Shown here in pieces: positions 33,901 to 41,259 of a DNA stretch of 64,000 nt (the first letter of the stretch is position 1; each line of letters begins with the position of its first letter). Both the position numbers and the translations under genes were made by a program. The stretch is from NCBI RefSeq assembly GCF_039555335.1, contig NC_092641.1, positions 30,006,848 to 30,070,847 of the forward strand, read 5' to 3'. The DNA comes from Amphiura filiformis. Taxonomy: Eukaryota; Echinodermata; Ophiuroidea; Amphilepidida; Amphiuridae. The notes below the pieces were generated by a model. That model did not search any database. It worked only from the letters and a program-made list of their open reading frames with translations, and was not told the origin of the DNA.

Positions 33901-36900
33901 ACGTAATTCGTCCGCCTTCGCGACGTCCAATTGATTATGCTTTATCGCTGTTGCTGTAATTCTGTTGCTGTAATAAGCTCCACATGTGGGATCCTATCCG
34001 GCGTGACAGAGGTTTAATCCTCGCGATAAGACATCCTTTTCCGCGACAGAAAGAGTCCGACTGGAGAGGTTTTTCACCCAGCGTTCCTTAGCTGCTAGCG
34101 AATCCTGGTCTAATTAATCCATCATTATCACGCCTATTTTTATGTCTATCCGCTCGACAGAAAACGTTCGTACTTTTGTTGTTGTCTTGTTTTCGACTTC
34201 CTGATTGGATCAAGTTGACCGCGAGTCGCGAACTCTGACACTTGACCCCATACGTCACTCGGCAACCGCTTGCTTAGCGACTCGGAAATTGCCGAAATGT
34301 CCCTTTTCAGAACATCAATCGTAAAATTTGTCTGTCTTACACGCTCATTTATCAAATCTTTCTTGGCGATGATTTCATCAGCCCTATGTCCTTTTACTCG
34401 TTGCTTAATCCACAAACTTCGCGGTACAGTATCCGAGTGGAGGCATCTCAAATTAAATCGTAGGTGCGTCCCCCCCTGACGGTGCGGTTGAAGTAGTCAG
34501 AGAGTTTCTACTAGCTGATACTTCACTGAGTCAACGCACTAAGCTTACCATTGAGCAAATTTGCTCCCTTTTGGAACTTTGTTTGAACTCCGCCGGTTTC
34601 CCCTAATTTATACATGGAACGTTTTGAGCGGTTAGCCCCCGGCACACCGCCAACGCATTGGTTTCGTTATGTGGACGATACTCTCGTGAAATTGAAGAAA
34701 AGCGAACAAGGCCCCTTCTTTGAACATATCAACGCGTTGACGAGAACATCAGTTTCACGCAGGAAGGTTTATATGACAACAAACTCCCATTCCTGGATTG
34801 TTTGGTCACAATTGAGAAACTCGGGGTAATTAAAACCCTATTTGATCGTGCAGATAAAATCCCATCTACCAAGGAGGCTAAGTTGGAAGAACGCAATCAT
34901 CTCAAATCTGCGCTAGGTACTTGTGGGTACCAGAACTGGACATTTGAGAAAGCTCTCAAACCTCGCGAGAAATCAAAATCCATCTCGTCTGATTCCTCTG
35001 CCACAAGGAGCACTCGTCCAAGGAACATTACCATCACATATATTGCTGGCGTTTCGGAGAAGCTTAAGCGAAAATTCGGGAAACACAACAGCCCCGTCTC
35101 CTTGAAACCTGGCAAAATTTTGAGACAGAAACTGGTGCATCCCAAGGACACCCCCCCGTAATAAACAAAGTAATATAGTTTATGCCATCCAGTGCAAAGA
35201 CTCTGACTGTGAGGACTCATATATAGGGGAGACTAAACAACACTTGCACAAACGTATGTATCAGCCCCGTAGACCCAGTTCTACAGGTTTGAACGATTCT
35301 GCAGTTTTCACGCACCTCAAATGTTCCAATCATTCATTTGAGGATAAGGATGTGCTAGTGCTCGACAGAGAACATAAGTGGTTTGGAAAAAGGAGTCAAG
35401 GAGGCAATACATGCCCGGCGGGAGGAACCTTCGCTCAACAGAGGAGAGGGACTTCGCCACAACCTGTCAAGGACCTACGACGCAGCAATCCGGAAACTAC
35501 CTCGGCGACTCTCCTGTGACGTCATACCATTAAGTGTGTCACTAGTCAACAATCTGATCAGTCAGCCTGATGATGCGTCTTGGATGAGACGCGATACTGT
35601 TGCTATCAAAAATAGTAAGTCCAGATGAACAGATTTAATATTCATTTTATTATGTTTATCTACCTGGATGCCTGAGAATATTCACAAATTTATGCGACAA
35701 TTATAAATACAGTGTTTCTTAACCACGAAAAATCATTAAAATAATTAACAAAAAACAATTATAACATCAAAAATAAAACAATCAATTTAACAACAACGTC
35801 ACACAATGATCAACTTAATAACAAAGAATGAACAGTTTACCAACCCAAAGTGTTACAATTAAACATGACAACAAATAAACACAAATCCCGACCGGCACAC
35901 AACCCATCTTGAAAAAAAAGCAAGGGAATGTGCCGGCATGGAAAGCGAACCCACGACCTTCCGATCTCTAGACGGACGCCTTATCCATATTAGGCTACCA
36001 GCTCCCGCTGATAAACTGTTAATAACATTTATTCTAGTTTCATACACTCGTATATCAAAGCAGCCAATCAGAAAAGCGGTTAGAAAAATACGAAACATGC
36101 ATTGACTGTGTATATTGTGCACTCCGCGTACTACATTGTACGCGCAGTGTTTCGCGCGCGATCGCGTCGCGTTGGATTGATGCATATATATTTGTTACTA
36201 TTTTCCAACATTTTGAGTGATAATACAGGGTGTCCCAGAAAAAATTTCCGAGTGAATAAAATTGAACGTAAGTCAAGAAATAGACATTAGAATCAAACTA
36301 TTTAAAATGTAGCGCATAGCCTATTTTATTGCGCATCACATACGAAAATTTAATTTGATTCGGTTGACTGGTTGCGAAGAAATCAACGATTATATAATGC
36401 GTGCATCAATGCAGTTCATTCCAAGTTTGATCAACAGGCGCATTTTTCATACTCGCTCACCGCTTCCTAAAGTTTGTGCATCTCATTAAATTTAGTCAAC
36501 ATTAATATCTATTTTATAATTCGACGTTGTTATGTTATTTATGCTTTCACTGAAGATGATTTATACAATTGGAAGCTTTCCAACTTCTTTTCTTTTCTCT
36601 TTAGGTTGTGCAAATATGTTATATTTTAACTTTCCAAAGAACATTTGAGCCAAGAATGACAATGTTCAAGCATATGGTTCAAGTGCTTACAGCTTTATGT
36701 TATTTGATACCATGCAAAATTAATGTTGAAGTTTTAAAAGATTTAAACTTTGCATTTAATACAATTTCTTGGAAATAAAAACATTTTTATTTTTATTTTT
36801 TTAAGCCAGCTGGAATTCTTTATGCAATCATTCTTTATGCAACATTCATATCAACATTAACGAAAAAGATATTTACAAGTACCGAACATCATCTTACATA

Positions 36901-39900
36901 CAAGCTTTCATTTTCAATATCGTGCAGGTTTTCAAATTTGAACAAAACCTAATTAAATGTTATGCAAGAAACAGATTGTTTATAAAGAACGAAAAGGATT
37001 TCACCGAACAAAATATGAAGCCCATTGACAGTTATTAACCAATGGTGCGCATTGTGTAGAATGACCTTTCTTTCAAACTTGGAATGAACTGAATTGAAGC
37101 ATGCGTTATGTAATCGCTCATTTCTTCACAATCAGTGAACCGATTCCAGTAAAGTTAGCGTATAAGATGCAGGATAAGACGGGCTACACGCTGATGTTTA
37201 GATTTTTGGATTTTGACGTCTATTTCTCGACTTACGTCCAAATTCATTCTCCCGGTAATTTTTTCTGGGACACCCTGTACGTTATAAAACAGAAAAATAA
37301 TGTGTTTTTTCTGCTTCTCGTGTATGAAATAGGTTAATGAACTTGTATTACTTGTTGCTCGAGAAATTAGACAAAATAATGCACTTGCGCTGATGTTGAT
37401 GCGTCTAATGCACTCCCCCCCTTCGGGGCTCGTGCATTAGACGCATCAACATCAGCGCGCGTGCATTATTTTGTCTAATTTCTCGAGCAACAAGTAATAC
37501 GCGTAACTAACCTATAATTAATAGTGACTGCAAACACAATTTGAGAATGCGATATTTTTTACACTGAAGGAAGGACGGACTGTCGGAACGACAGACGAGG
37601 CTGTTCCTATGATCTTACTTCTTTGACGTAAGATAAAAAGCAGGATTGGGTGTTGGGGTTATTAAAAATACCACCTTTTACCTACCCTGTGGGTGAATAA
37701 ACAACAAAATACGATATGAGATATAATTAAACTACCTGTACTTAAAACGGATAAATTGGAAGATGAAGCCATAGTTTGTTCTTTTTGACCGCACAATGTT
37801 GACCATTCCCAGCAAACACAAAACGTTTTCGACATCATTCGCAAAAGGTTATAATATGTTGTCAGAAAACGTTTAAATGTCGGGTTATATAAAGGGTATA
37901 TTAAGGGTATAAAACATTTTCATAACATTGAAAAACATATTTTGATAATCTACTCCCAGCAAACACAAAATGTTTTACAGAAAACGTTTAAATGTCGGGT
38001 TATATAAAGGGTATAAAAACGTTTTAATAACATTCGAAAAACATTTTTGACAACCTGATACAAAACATTCTAAACAGAATGTTATTTTTGGGTTAAAAAA
38101 ATATTTTGCGAAAAATGTTTGCCCAAAATATTTGCAATAACGTTTTAAATACGTTTTTATGACCTTTATATAACCCGACATTTAAATGTTATTAAAACGT
38201 TTTGAAGAAACATTTTAAGAACATTTCTGTGTTTGCTGGGGCAAATATTTTAACATAATGTTATTTAAGTGTTGACAAAATATTTGGCAAAAATGTTTGC
38301 AAAAATAGTTTACAATAACATTTTTGAAAACATTTTAGAAATATTGTTGTATTGTGTTATCATACAAAACGTTTTAAAACGTTTTTATGACCTTTATATA
38401 ACCCGACATTTTAATGTTATTAAAACGTTTTTACCTAAACCAAAAGCCAAAATAAAACTTATTTAAAACGTTTTAAAAACGTTTTTGTGTTTGCGGGGTT
38501 ATTTATAGGGTAATTACACGTTAATGGGAGAGAAATTAGACAAAATAATGCACGCGCGCTGATGTTGATGCGTCTAATGCACGAGCCCCGAAGGGGGGAG
38601 TGCATTAGACATCAACATCAACATCAGCGCAAGTGCATTATTTCGTCTAATTTCTCGAGCAATAAGTAATACAAGTTCAAGTTTATTAATCTATTTCATA
38701 TACGAGAAGAAAAAAACACGTGCTTTTTGCTTTTTTTAATATAACAAATTATCTCTAAAAATGTTGGAAAACAGAACCAAATATAAATGCATCAACCCGC
38801 CCGAAAAATGAATCAATCCTACGCGACGCGAAACACTGCGCGTAGTACGCGGAGTGCACAATATACACAATCAATGCATGTTTCGTACTTTCTAACAGCT
38901 TTTCTGAATGGCTGCTTTGATATAGGAGTGTATGAAATTGTTTTCACCATGTGCCCCATGCTGTTGTGGTTATGATACATTCCAGCTAAACCTTCTTTAC
39001 CACACTCTAAAACAGCGTTCCATATTTTATTCTTTAGGCATGTCAGAAGGCCGGGTTGGTTGGGATGACGAAGACAGTGATAATGAAAACAGTCACGGTG
39101 GTACACTTCCTGATGGCGTCTACGACAGCAATACTCACATCGACTTTTGCTGTCAAACCAGTGGGTCTGCTTCCGCGAGTATTAACCTACCAACGAATGA
39201 CAACTTCATGCTTTTCCAATACAATCAGTATCAATGTCAAGAGGTATATATTTTCACATGTGTTATCATTAAGGTTATTAATTATTTTAAACTGTTGTGA
39301 TTTGGAAGTGCACAACATCTTATGAATGGTAGTGAACTTTGGCAAAAACTGCATTGCTCAATTCATAGCGAGCGTGTAGAAGAATTAAAATATCACAGAT
39401 ATACTTTAATAGGTACTGCGGTTCTTGAGTTACGTTGTAAAGAGGGCTGAAACAACAACACTTTTGTAAAACGTACATAACTCATTAACAACAATAAATT
39501 AAGCAAGTTTGCAAAGTATACGATTTGTAGAATGAACTTTTGCAAAACATCAAGGTATTAATTTTCAATAATATATTGATCTAGATAATAAAAATCGATG
39601 TTTAGGTTGCTTCGACCAACAATACCTCGTCTACCCTTAAATACATAGCTATGCTGAAGGCACTAGTACTGTGGCTTAGTACTTAAGTTAAGGTACTAGT
39701 ACGGGGTCTGACCCATAATCAAATGGTTGCGGCCCGGGGTGCACTCCCTAAAAATAAGTGAAGGGGATGTGCGGCCACATTTGACCCCCATTTTCAAACC
39801 GCCAGTCACTGAATAACCCCCTTTTATTTTGCTTATTTTGCTCTCACCTAATGACCTGACCCCAATTTTTAGATTACACTGAATGACCCCCATATCTAGA

Positions 39901-40559
39901 AATAAATGCTCTCACTGAACGACAACCAGGTTCTAAAATCAATGCTCGAGCCCTAAATAAACCCCATTTTCAGAAAAAAAATGCTCTCACTTAATGACCC
40001 CATTTTCAGAAATATATGTTTTCACTGAAAGATCCCCATTTTTAAGAATAAACAATCTCACTGAATGCCTAAATGTTCAAAATGAATGCTCTTACTGAAT
40101 GACCTCCTATTCCCGCCCCTATTTTATCATCCTCACCAAATGACACCCCCTATTTTTTGGTTCTCACTGAAAGACCTATTCTTTTCTTACTCTGTCACCG
40201 AAAGACCCCTACTTTTGGGGTCGTGCCCGCACATCCCGTTACTTCCATATTTGAGTGCCCTCTACAAGAATAGTTGACTTTTGATAACATTTTCTTTAGG
40301 TGGACATGTACGTACGCGCAAAAACATTTTGCTTGTGTGTTTGTTTTCTGTTTCTTTTTCAACATTGATCTCAAAACTTTATTTTTGTTTTTCGTTTTCT
40401 CTATAGGTTGATGGCATGAGAGCCACAAGTGAATGGTTCAGATGGGATACAGAGGACCGTAACAACGAAGATTATGACACTGGATCCCACCCTTACAAGG
40501 GCGTGGAGGATGATAATGATGACATAAAACTGCATTTTTGCTACTATGAACGAATCTAG
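21839..40559 (+). CDS. apextrin-like secreted protein with ApeC domain (4 coding exons)
   Basis: Spliced CDS 21839-21929, 24090-24380, 39038-39243 and 40407-40559, total 246 codons. Phases (1, 1, 0) join without a stop and every intron is GT-AG. Residues 1-20 form a signal peptide (MASIRILTILVYVIAV). Residues 40-246 are one ApeC domain: WPVGTYGLLMPTDGCPS, FDTEDSDPNNNWSSPCHLGG, WPAGEYCIFRFGGSCPYG, VGWDDEDSDNENSHGG, LPDGVYDSNTHIDFCCQ, FRWDTEDRNNEDYD and a C-terminal LHFCYYERI. The paired D(T/D)ED blocks and regular cysteines are family hallmarks. Apextrin-like proteins are known from sea urchin and amphioxus, where secreted members bind bacterial peptidoglycan components; that role is inferred here. 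Length fits the signal peptide plus single ApeC subtype. Intron 3 is 14.7 kb, full of mobile DNA. A likely poly(A) signal AATAAA lies at 40812-40817. Confidence 0.93.
22385..22465 (-). pseudogene. tRNA-like sequence (SINE head or tRNA pseudogene)
   Basis: The minus strand has an A-box-like TAGCACAGTCGTGTAGG and a B-box-like GGGTTCGAACCCC at normal spacing, but no 7 bp acceptor stem and a malformed anticodon arm. Likely RNA polymerase III derived, not a working tRNA. Confidence 0.45.
22571..22808. repeat. interstitial telomeric repeat (CCCTAA)n
   Basis: About 38 hexamer units, mostly exact CCCTAA, with variants (ATCCCTAA, CCATAA, AAGACCCTAA). The vertebrate/deuterostome-type telomere unit, here internal to the chromosome. 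Confidence 0.97.
23590..23790. repeat. dispersed repeat, copy 2 (pair with 6430-6720)
   Basis: Same block order as 6430-6660, starting GAGTATTTCGTGATCCTAAC; followed by a (TTTA)n microsatellite at 23856-23892. Confidence 0.75.
24090..24380 (+). CDS. apextrin-like gene, coding exon 2 (ApeC N-terminal part)
   Basis: Acceptor GATCTACAG|AT, donor TTACG|GTAAGC. Encodes residues 31-127, from DPIVAAPSPWPVGTYG to GGSCPYG. Enters and leaves in phase 1. Confidence 0.92.
24440..24950. other. no recognised feature (intron 3 start)
   Basis: AT-rich intronic sequence without repeats matching elsewhere in the window. Confidence 0.4.
24960..25410. repeat. ~225 bp tandem duplication with internal half-repeats
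   Basis: Two head-to-tail units (about 24963-25187 and 25188-25404), each starting TTTCTCGGAGCTGGTGAGGT. Each unit contains two related halves ending GGTAAGTGGC and GGTAAGCGGC, and an AGCTAATTTGCATATTTAAC block. Minus-strand frames (SEKLPLTTT, PYTPHQ) are repeat artefacts. Confidence 0.8.
25600..26150 (+). repeat. dispersed ~540 bp repeat, plus copy
   Basis: Inverted relative to 62650-63145. Shared blocks include GACACAGATAAAGAAAGTT, AAAATGCAGTAAAAG, GCTAATTAGTGTA, AATCGTAATAATGTGTAGAA and GCCTGAGTCGCTCGGCCTAT. Possibly a MITE or SINE family; ends not defined. Confidence 0.75.
26517..26963. repeat. 85 bp direct repeats flanking a tRNA-like segment, plus 76 bp palindrome
   Basis: TAAATAATGAAGAAGGAGGC through TTAATATATGCGAGG occurs at about 26517-26602 and again at about 26834-26919, almost identical. 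The second copy runs into a near-perfect palindrome at 26888-26963, centred at 26925/26926 on GGAAATTTCC with 38 bp arms and one mismatch. Confidence 0.85.
26686..26760 (-). pseudogene. tRNA-like sequence, Thr-like anticodon loop
   Basis: The minus strand has a good anticodon stem (CTGGA CCGGTAA TCCAG, anticodon GGT, Thr), a good T arm (CCGGGGTTCAATCCCCG) and six of seven acceptor pairs (ACTCAG/CTGAGT). The D arm pairs poorly and position 33 is C instead of the invariant U. More likely a tRNA pseudogene or tRNA-headed repeat than a working gene. Confidence 0.5.
26995..27288 (+). other. 97-codon open frame, unrecognised
   Basis: GC-richer than its surroundings and with a plausible amino-acid mix (RPCDTTLRRFMRP, ISLNADEWRALAQQSRQ), but no domain I can name and no matching splice partners. 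It sits in intron 3 of the apextrin-like gene and may be a transposon-derived fragment. Confidence 0.2.
27740..28510. mobile_element. element with GTGCAATAATTATGTGTACC inverted repeats
   Basis: AGGGGTGGTGCAATAATTATGTGTACCCC at about 27948-27977 is described as the left end; its inverse lies at 28478-28503. A further copy of the same phrase occurs at 28093-28125. The interior carries the GGGGTCAAGCGAT / ATCGCTTGACCCCCC family in both orientations. The 27740-27950 stretch is C-rich (CCCCCC runs) and ends CGCCGCCACTGGG. No coding potential. Confidence 0.65.
28705..29205. repeat. ~115 bp tandem repeat, 4 diverged units
   Basis: Each unit contains CACCAAGTTTCATG, CATATGACAG, TAATTTGACCTCAGATGACC and CTGGTGACC in order. 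The last unit is the most diverged. Confidence 0.75.
29210..30165. other. no recognised feature
   Basis: Intronic sequence. Frames at 29648-30051 lack domain similarity. Confidence 0.4.
30175..31310. repeat. cluster of CGTTGCGGAATGATGC motifs
   Basis: The 16 bp motif occurs at about 30180, 30358, 30560, 30580 and 30954, is palindromically paired at 31113-31147 (GCATCATTCCGCAACG then TTGCGGAATGATG), and appears in degenerate form at 31296 (CGTTGTGGAATGATGC). Spacers are AT-rich and unrelated. No coding function visible. Confidence 0.85.
31597..31855. repeat. 55 bp inverted repeat with 150 bp loop
   Basis: ATATGTGACACGATCTTGTC and GGGCCAAAGGAGGCA-type text at 31597-31652 is inverted at 31801-31855. 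A small foldback or MITE. Confidence 0.75.
31860..32590. other. no recognised feature
   Basis: AT-rich intron 3 sequence between the small foldback and the Penelope-like elements. Confidence 0.4.
32596..34475 (-). pseudogene. Penelope-like element, minus copy (RT palm deleted)
   Basis: From right to left: an N-terminal region (34451-34146) with DVWGQVSEFATRGQL; then about 34100-33640 with ERWVKNLSSRTLS, AEKDVLSRGLNL and LVLPADKDRCTVVLDKSDYE; then 33602-33315 with LPDFYGLPKIHKPDIPLRPI. The text jumps from RPIVSRK directly to EGLYDNKRPFRDCLVTIENN, deleting the palm with its catalytic YVDD. The C-terminal GIY-YIG-type endonuclease part (about 33050-32600) has TKQPLHKRMYQHRRPSS and ALNRGGGLRHNLSRTYDAAI, with a frame change near 32820. 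This order (RT then GIY-YIG) defines Penelope-like retroelements. Dead copy. Confidence 0.85.
34476..35640 (+). pseudogene. Penelope-like element, plus copy (YVDD to GIY-YIG)
   Basis: Begins VVREFLLADTSLSQRTKLTI and EQICSLLELCLNSAGF, then lacks the fingers/palm segment that should contain the AMGSP-type motif, and resumes YMERFERLAPGTPPTHWFRY with an intact YVDD. Next come GPFFEHINAL, a frameshift near 34740, KSALGTCGYQNWTFEKAL, and the endonuclease: VYAIQCKDSDCEDSYIGETK (GIY-YIG core with zinc-ligand cysteines), HLHKRMYQPRRPSS and SLNRGEGLRHNLSRTYDAAI. Internal deletions and frameshifts make it non-functional. Roughly 670 bp (34860-35530) is nearly identical but inverted relative to the minus copy. 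Confidence 0.85.
35566..35607 (+). ncRNA. hammerhead-ribozyme-like motif at the Penelope-like element end
   Basis: CTGATGA (35567-35573) is followed by a 6 bp stem II, GCGTCT (35575-35580) pairing with AGACGC (35587-35592) around a TGGATG loop. GATAC then stands where the core GAAAC is expected. Hammerhead motifs are established features of Penelope-like element termini. The A-to-T change in the GAAA core would be expected to abolish cleavage, so this is probably a decayed ribozyme. Confidence 0.5.
35880..36005 (-). mobile_element. tRNA-Arg-like SINE head
   Basis: The minus strand reads GTAGCCTAATATGGATAAGG, CGTCCGTCT, then GTCGTGGGTTCG, resembling a tRNA-Arg (TGGCCTAATGGATAAGGCGTC-type D arm and B box). 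It is followed by a non-tRNA part with ATGCCGGCACATTCCC and a T-run. Too degenerate for a tRNA gene; fits a tRNA-derived SINE. Confidence 0.55.
36226..37277. mobile_element. 1052 bp mariner-like element, long TIRs, no transposase
   Basis: CAGGGTGTCCCAGAAAAAAT at the left is inverted at the right (ATTTTTTCTGGGACACCCTG), with similarity extending about 190 bp inward. TA target dinucleotides lie at 36224-36225 and 37278-37279. The interior lacks any DDE-transposase motif. Its termini resemble those of the 10607-11605 element. Confidence 0.88.
37349..37498. repeat. ~150 bp near-perfect hairpin
   Basis: TTGCTCGAGAAATTAGACAA through GCGTCTAATGCAC folds back on GTGCATTAGACGC through TTGTCTAATTTCTCGAGCAA, with a C/G-rich loop (CCCCCCCTTCGGGG). 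Arms are about 65-70 bp with few mismatches. A second copy lies at 38528-38670. Confidence 0.9.
37530..37800. other. no recognised feature
   Basis: Short spacer in intron 3 between the hairpin and the AACGTTTT array. Confidence 0.4.
37808..38498. repeat. two overlapping AACGTTTT-family copies
   Basis: CCCAGCAAACACAAAACG starts occur at 37808 and 37955, and GTGTTTGCTGGG / GTGTTTGCGGGG ends at 38240 and 38498. The interior contains AATGTCGGGTTATATAAAGG and its inverse several times. Tandem or nested arrangement. Confidence 0.8.
38520..38945 (+). mobile_element. hairpin-ended repeat, plus copy
   Basis: Begins with the hairpin (38528-38670) and continues with the body matching 36013-36225 and 37278-37345 inverted. 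It gives the empty site for the mariner-like insertion (GATAATTTGTTATA context near 38740). It ends 90 bp before apextrin exon 3. Confidence 0.75.
39038..39243 (+). CDS. apextrin-like gene, coding exon 3 (ApeC middle)
   Basis: Acceptor ATTCTTTAG|GC, donor CAAGAG|GTATAT. Encodes residues 128-196, including VGWDDEDSDNENSHGG and FCCQ. Leaves in phase 0. Confidence 0.92.
39270..39640 (+). repeat. uninterrupted copy of the 8.3-9.9 kb repeat
   Basis: Runs GGTTATTAATTATTTTAAAC to ATACCTCGTCTACCCTTAAA and is collinear with the minus-strand element at 8311-9750 minus its two nested insertions, and with 55260-56385 minus its insertion. Lies in intron 4 of the apextrin-like gene. Confidence 0.8.
39715..40255. 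repeat. CTCACTGAATGACCCC tandem-type repeat
   Basis: About a dozen imperfect units of roughly 35 bp (TGCTCTCACTGAATGACCCC, ATTTTCAGAAATAA) bounded by GGATGTGCGGCC and CGTGCCCGCACATCCCGTTAC. The same family occurs inverted at 48318-48765. Confidence 0.8.
40407..40559 (+). CDS. apextrin-like gene, last exon (ApeC C-terminus)
   Basis: Acceptor TTCTCTATAG|GT. Encodes 50 residues from VDGMRATSEWFRWDTED to HFCYYERI and the TAG stop at 40557-40559. Confidence 0.92.
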   Translation, partial: VDGMRATSEWFRWDTEDRNNEDYDTGSHPYKGVEDDNDDIKLHFCYYERI

Positions 40560-40938
40560 TTGAGTATAACAGGAAGATGAACTAGTGTGTCATCATGAAA
40601 TGTTATTAGCATAAATCTTGAAAATAACAACAAAATAATGTATATTATAAAATAATATTATCAATTTCACTTAAGGCTAAAAGGGGTGTAGGCTATAAAT
40701 TCAATCATTTTCAATTTCGCACCTTTATTTCTGTAATTAATAACCCACAAACATGGGTAAATTACAAAAACCTTAATCATTCATAACTGTATAAACAAAG
40801 GGAGATGAGAAAATAAACCTTCCGCGTAAGGAGAGGATGATCGAAAAGCCAATCATTGACAACGTTTTAATTAATTTTTATCAGACAAAGAAACAGGGCA
40901 AACAAAAGTATATTATATTATACTATATACTATACTAT

Positions 40939-41251
40939 CCCAGCAAACACAAAACGTTTTCGACATTATTCGCAAAAGGTTAGAAAATGTTGCCATAAAA
41001 AGTTGTTTTCATAACATTTTTTGGAAAACTCAATGCAAAATATTCTAACATAATGCTATTTAAGTGTTTACAAAATATTTGGCAAAAAAACTTTGCAAAC
41101 ATATTTTACAATAACATGTTGACAACATTTTAACAGATGTTGTTATAGTGTGTTTTCATACAAAATGTTTTTAAATCGTTTTCATGATCTTAACCTGATA
41201 TTAAAACGTTTTGACCAAAATCGAAACCCAAAACGTTTAGTGTTTGCTGGG
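40939..41251. mobile_element. 313 bp AACGTTTT-family element, intact ends
   Basis: Complete copy from CCCAGCAAACACAAAACG to GTTTAGTGTTTGCTGGG, flanked by ATACTAT on both sides (40932-40938 and 41252-41258). The flanks are low-complexity, so the duplication length is uncertain. Confidence 0.75.
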
Positions 41252-41259
41252 ATACTATA

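Larger units (their letters stand above)
36013..37510 (-). mobile_element. hairpin-ended repeat, minus copy, split by a mariner-like MITE
   Basis: Body 36013-36225 plus 37278-37345 and the terminal hairpin 37349-37498 correspond, inverted, to 38520-38945. Shared phrases include CAATCAATGCATGTTTCGTA-type text and GTACGCGGAGTGCAC. The element carries the mariner-like insertion 36226-37277, absent from the other copy. Confidence 0.75.

Noticed and set aside
35859-36185. 108-codon minus frame as a gene
   Set aside because: It spans a tRNA-Arg-like SINE head and the hairpin-ended repeat.
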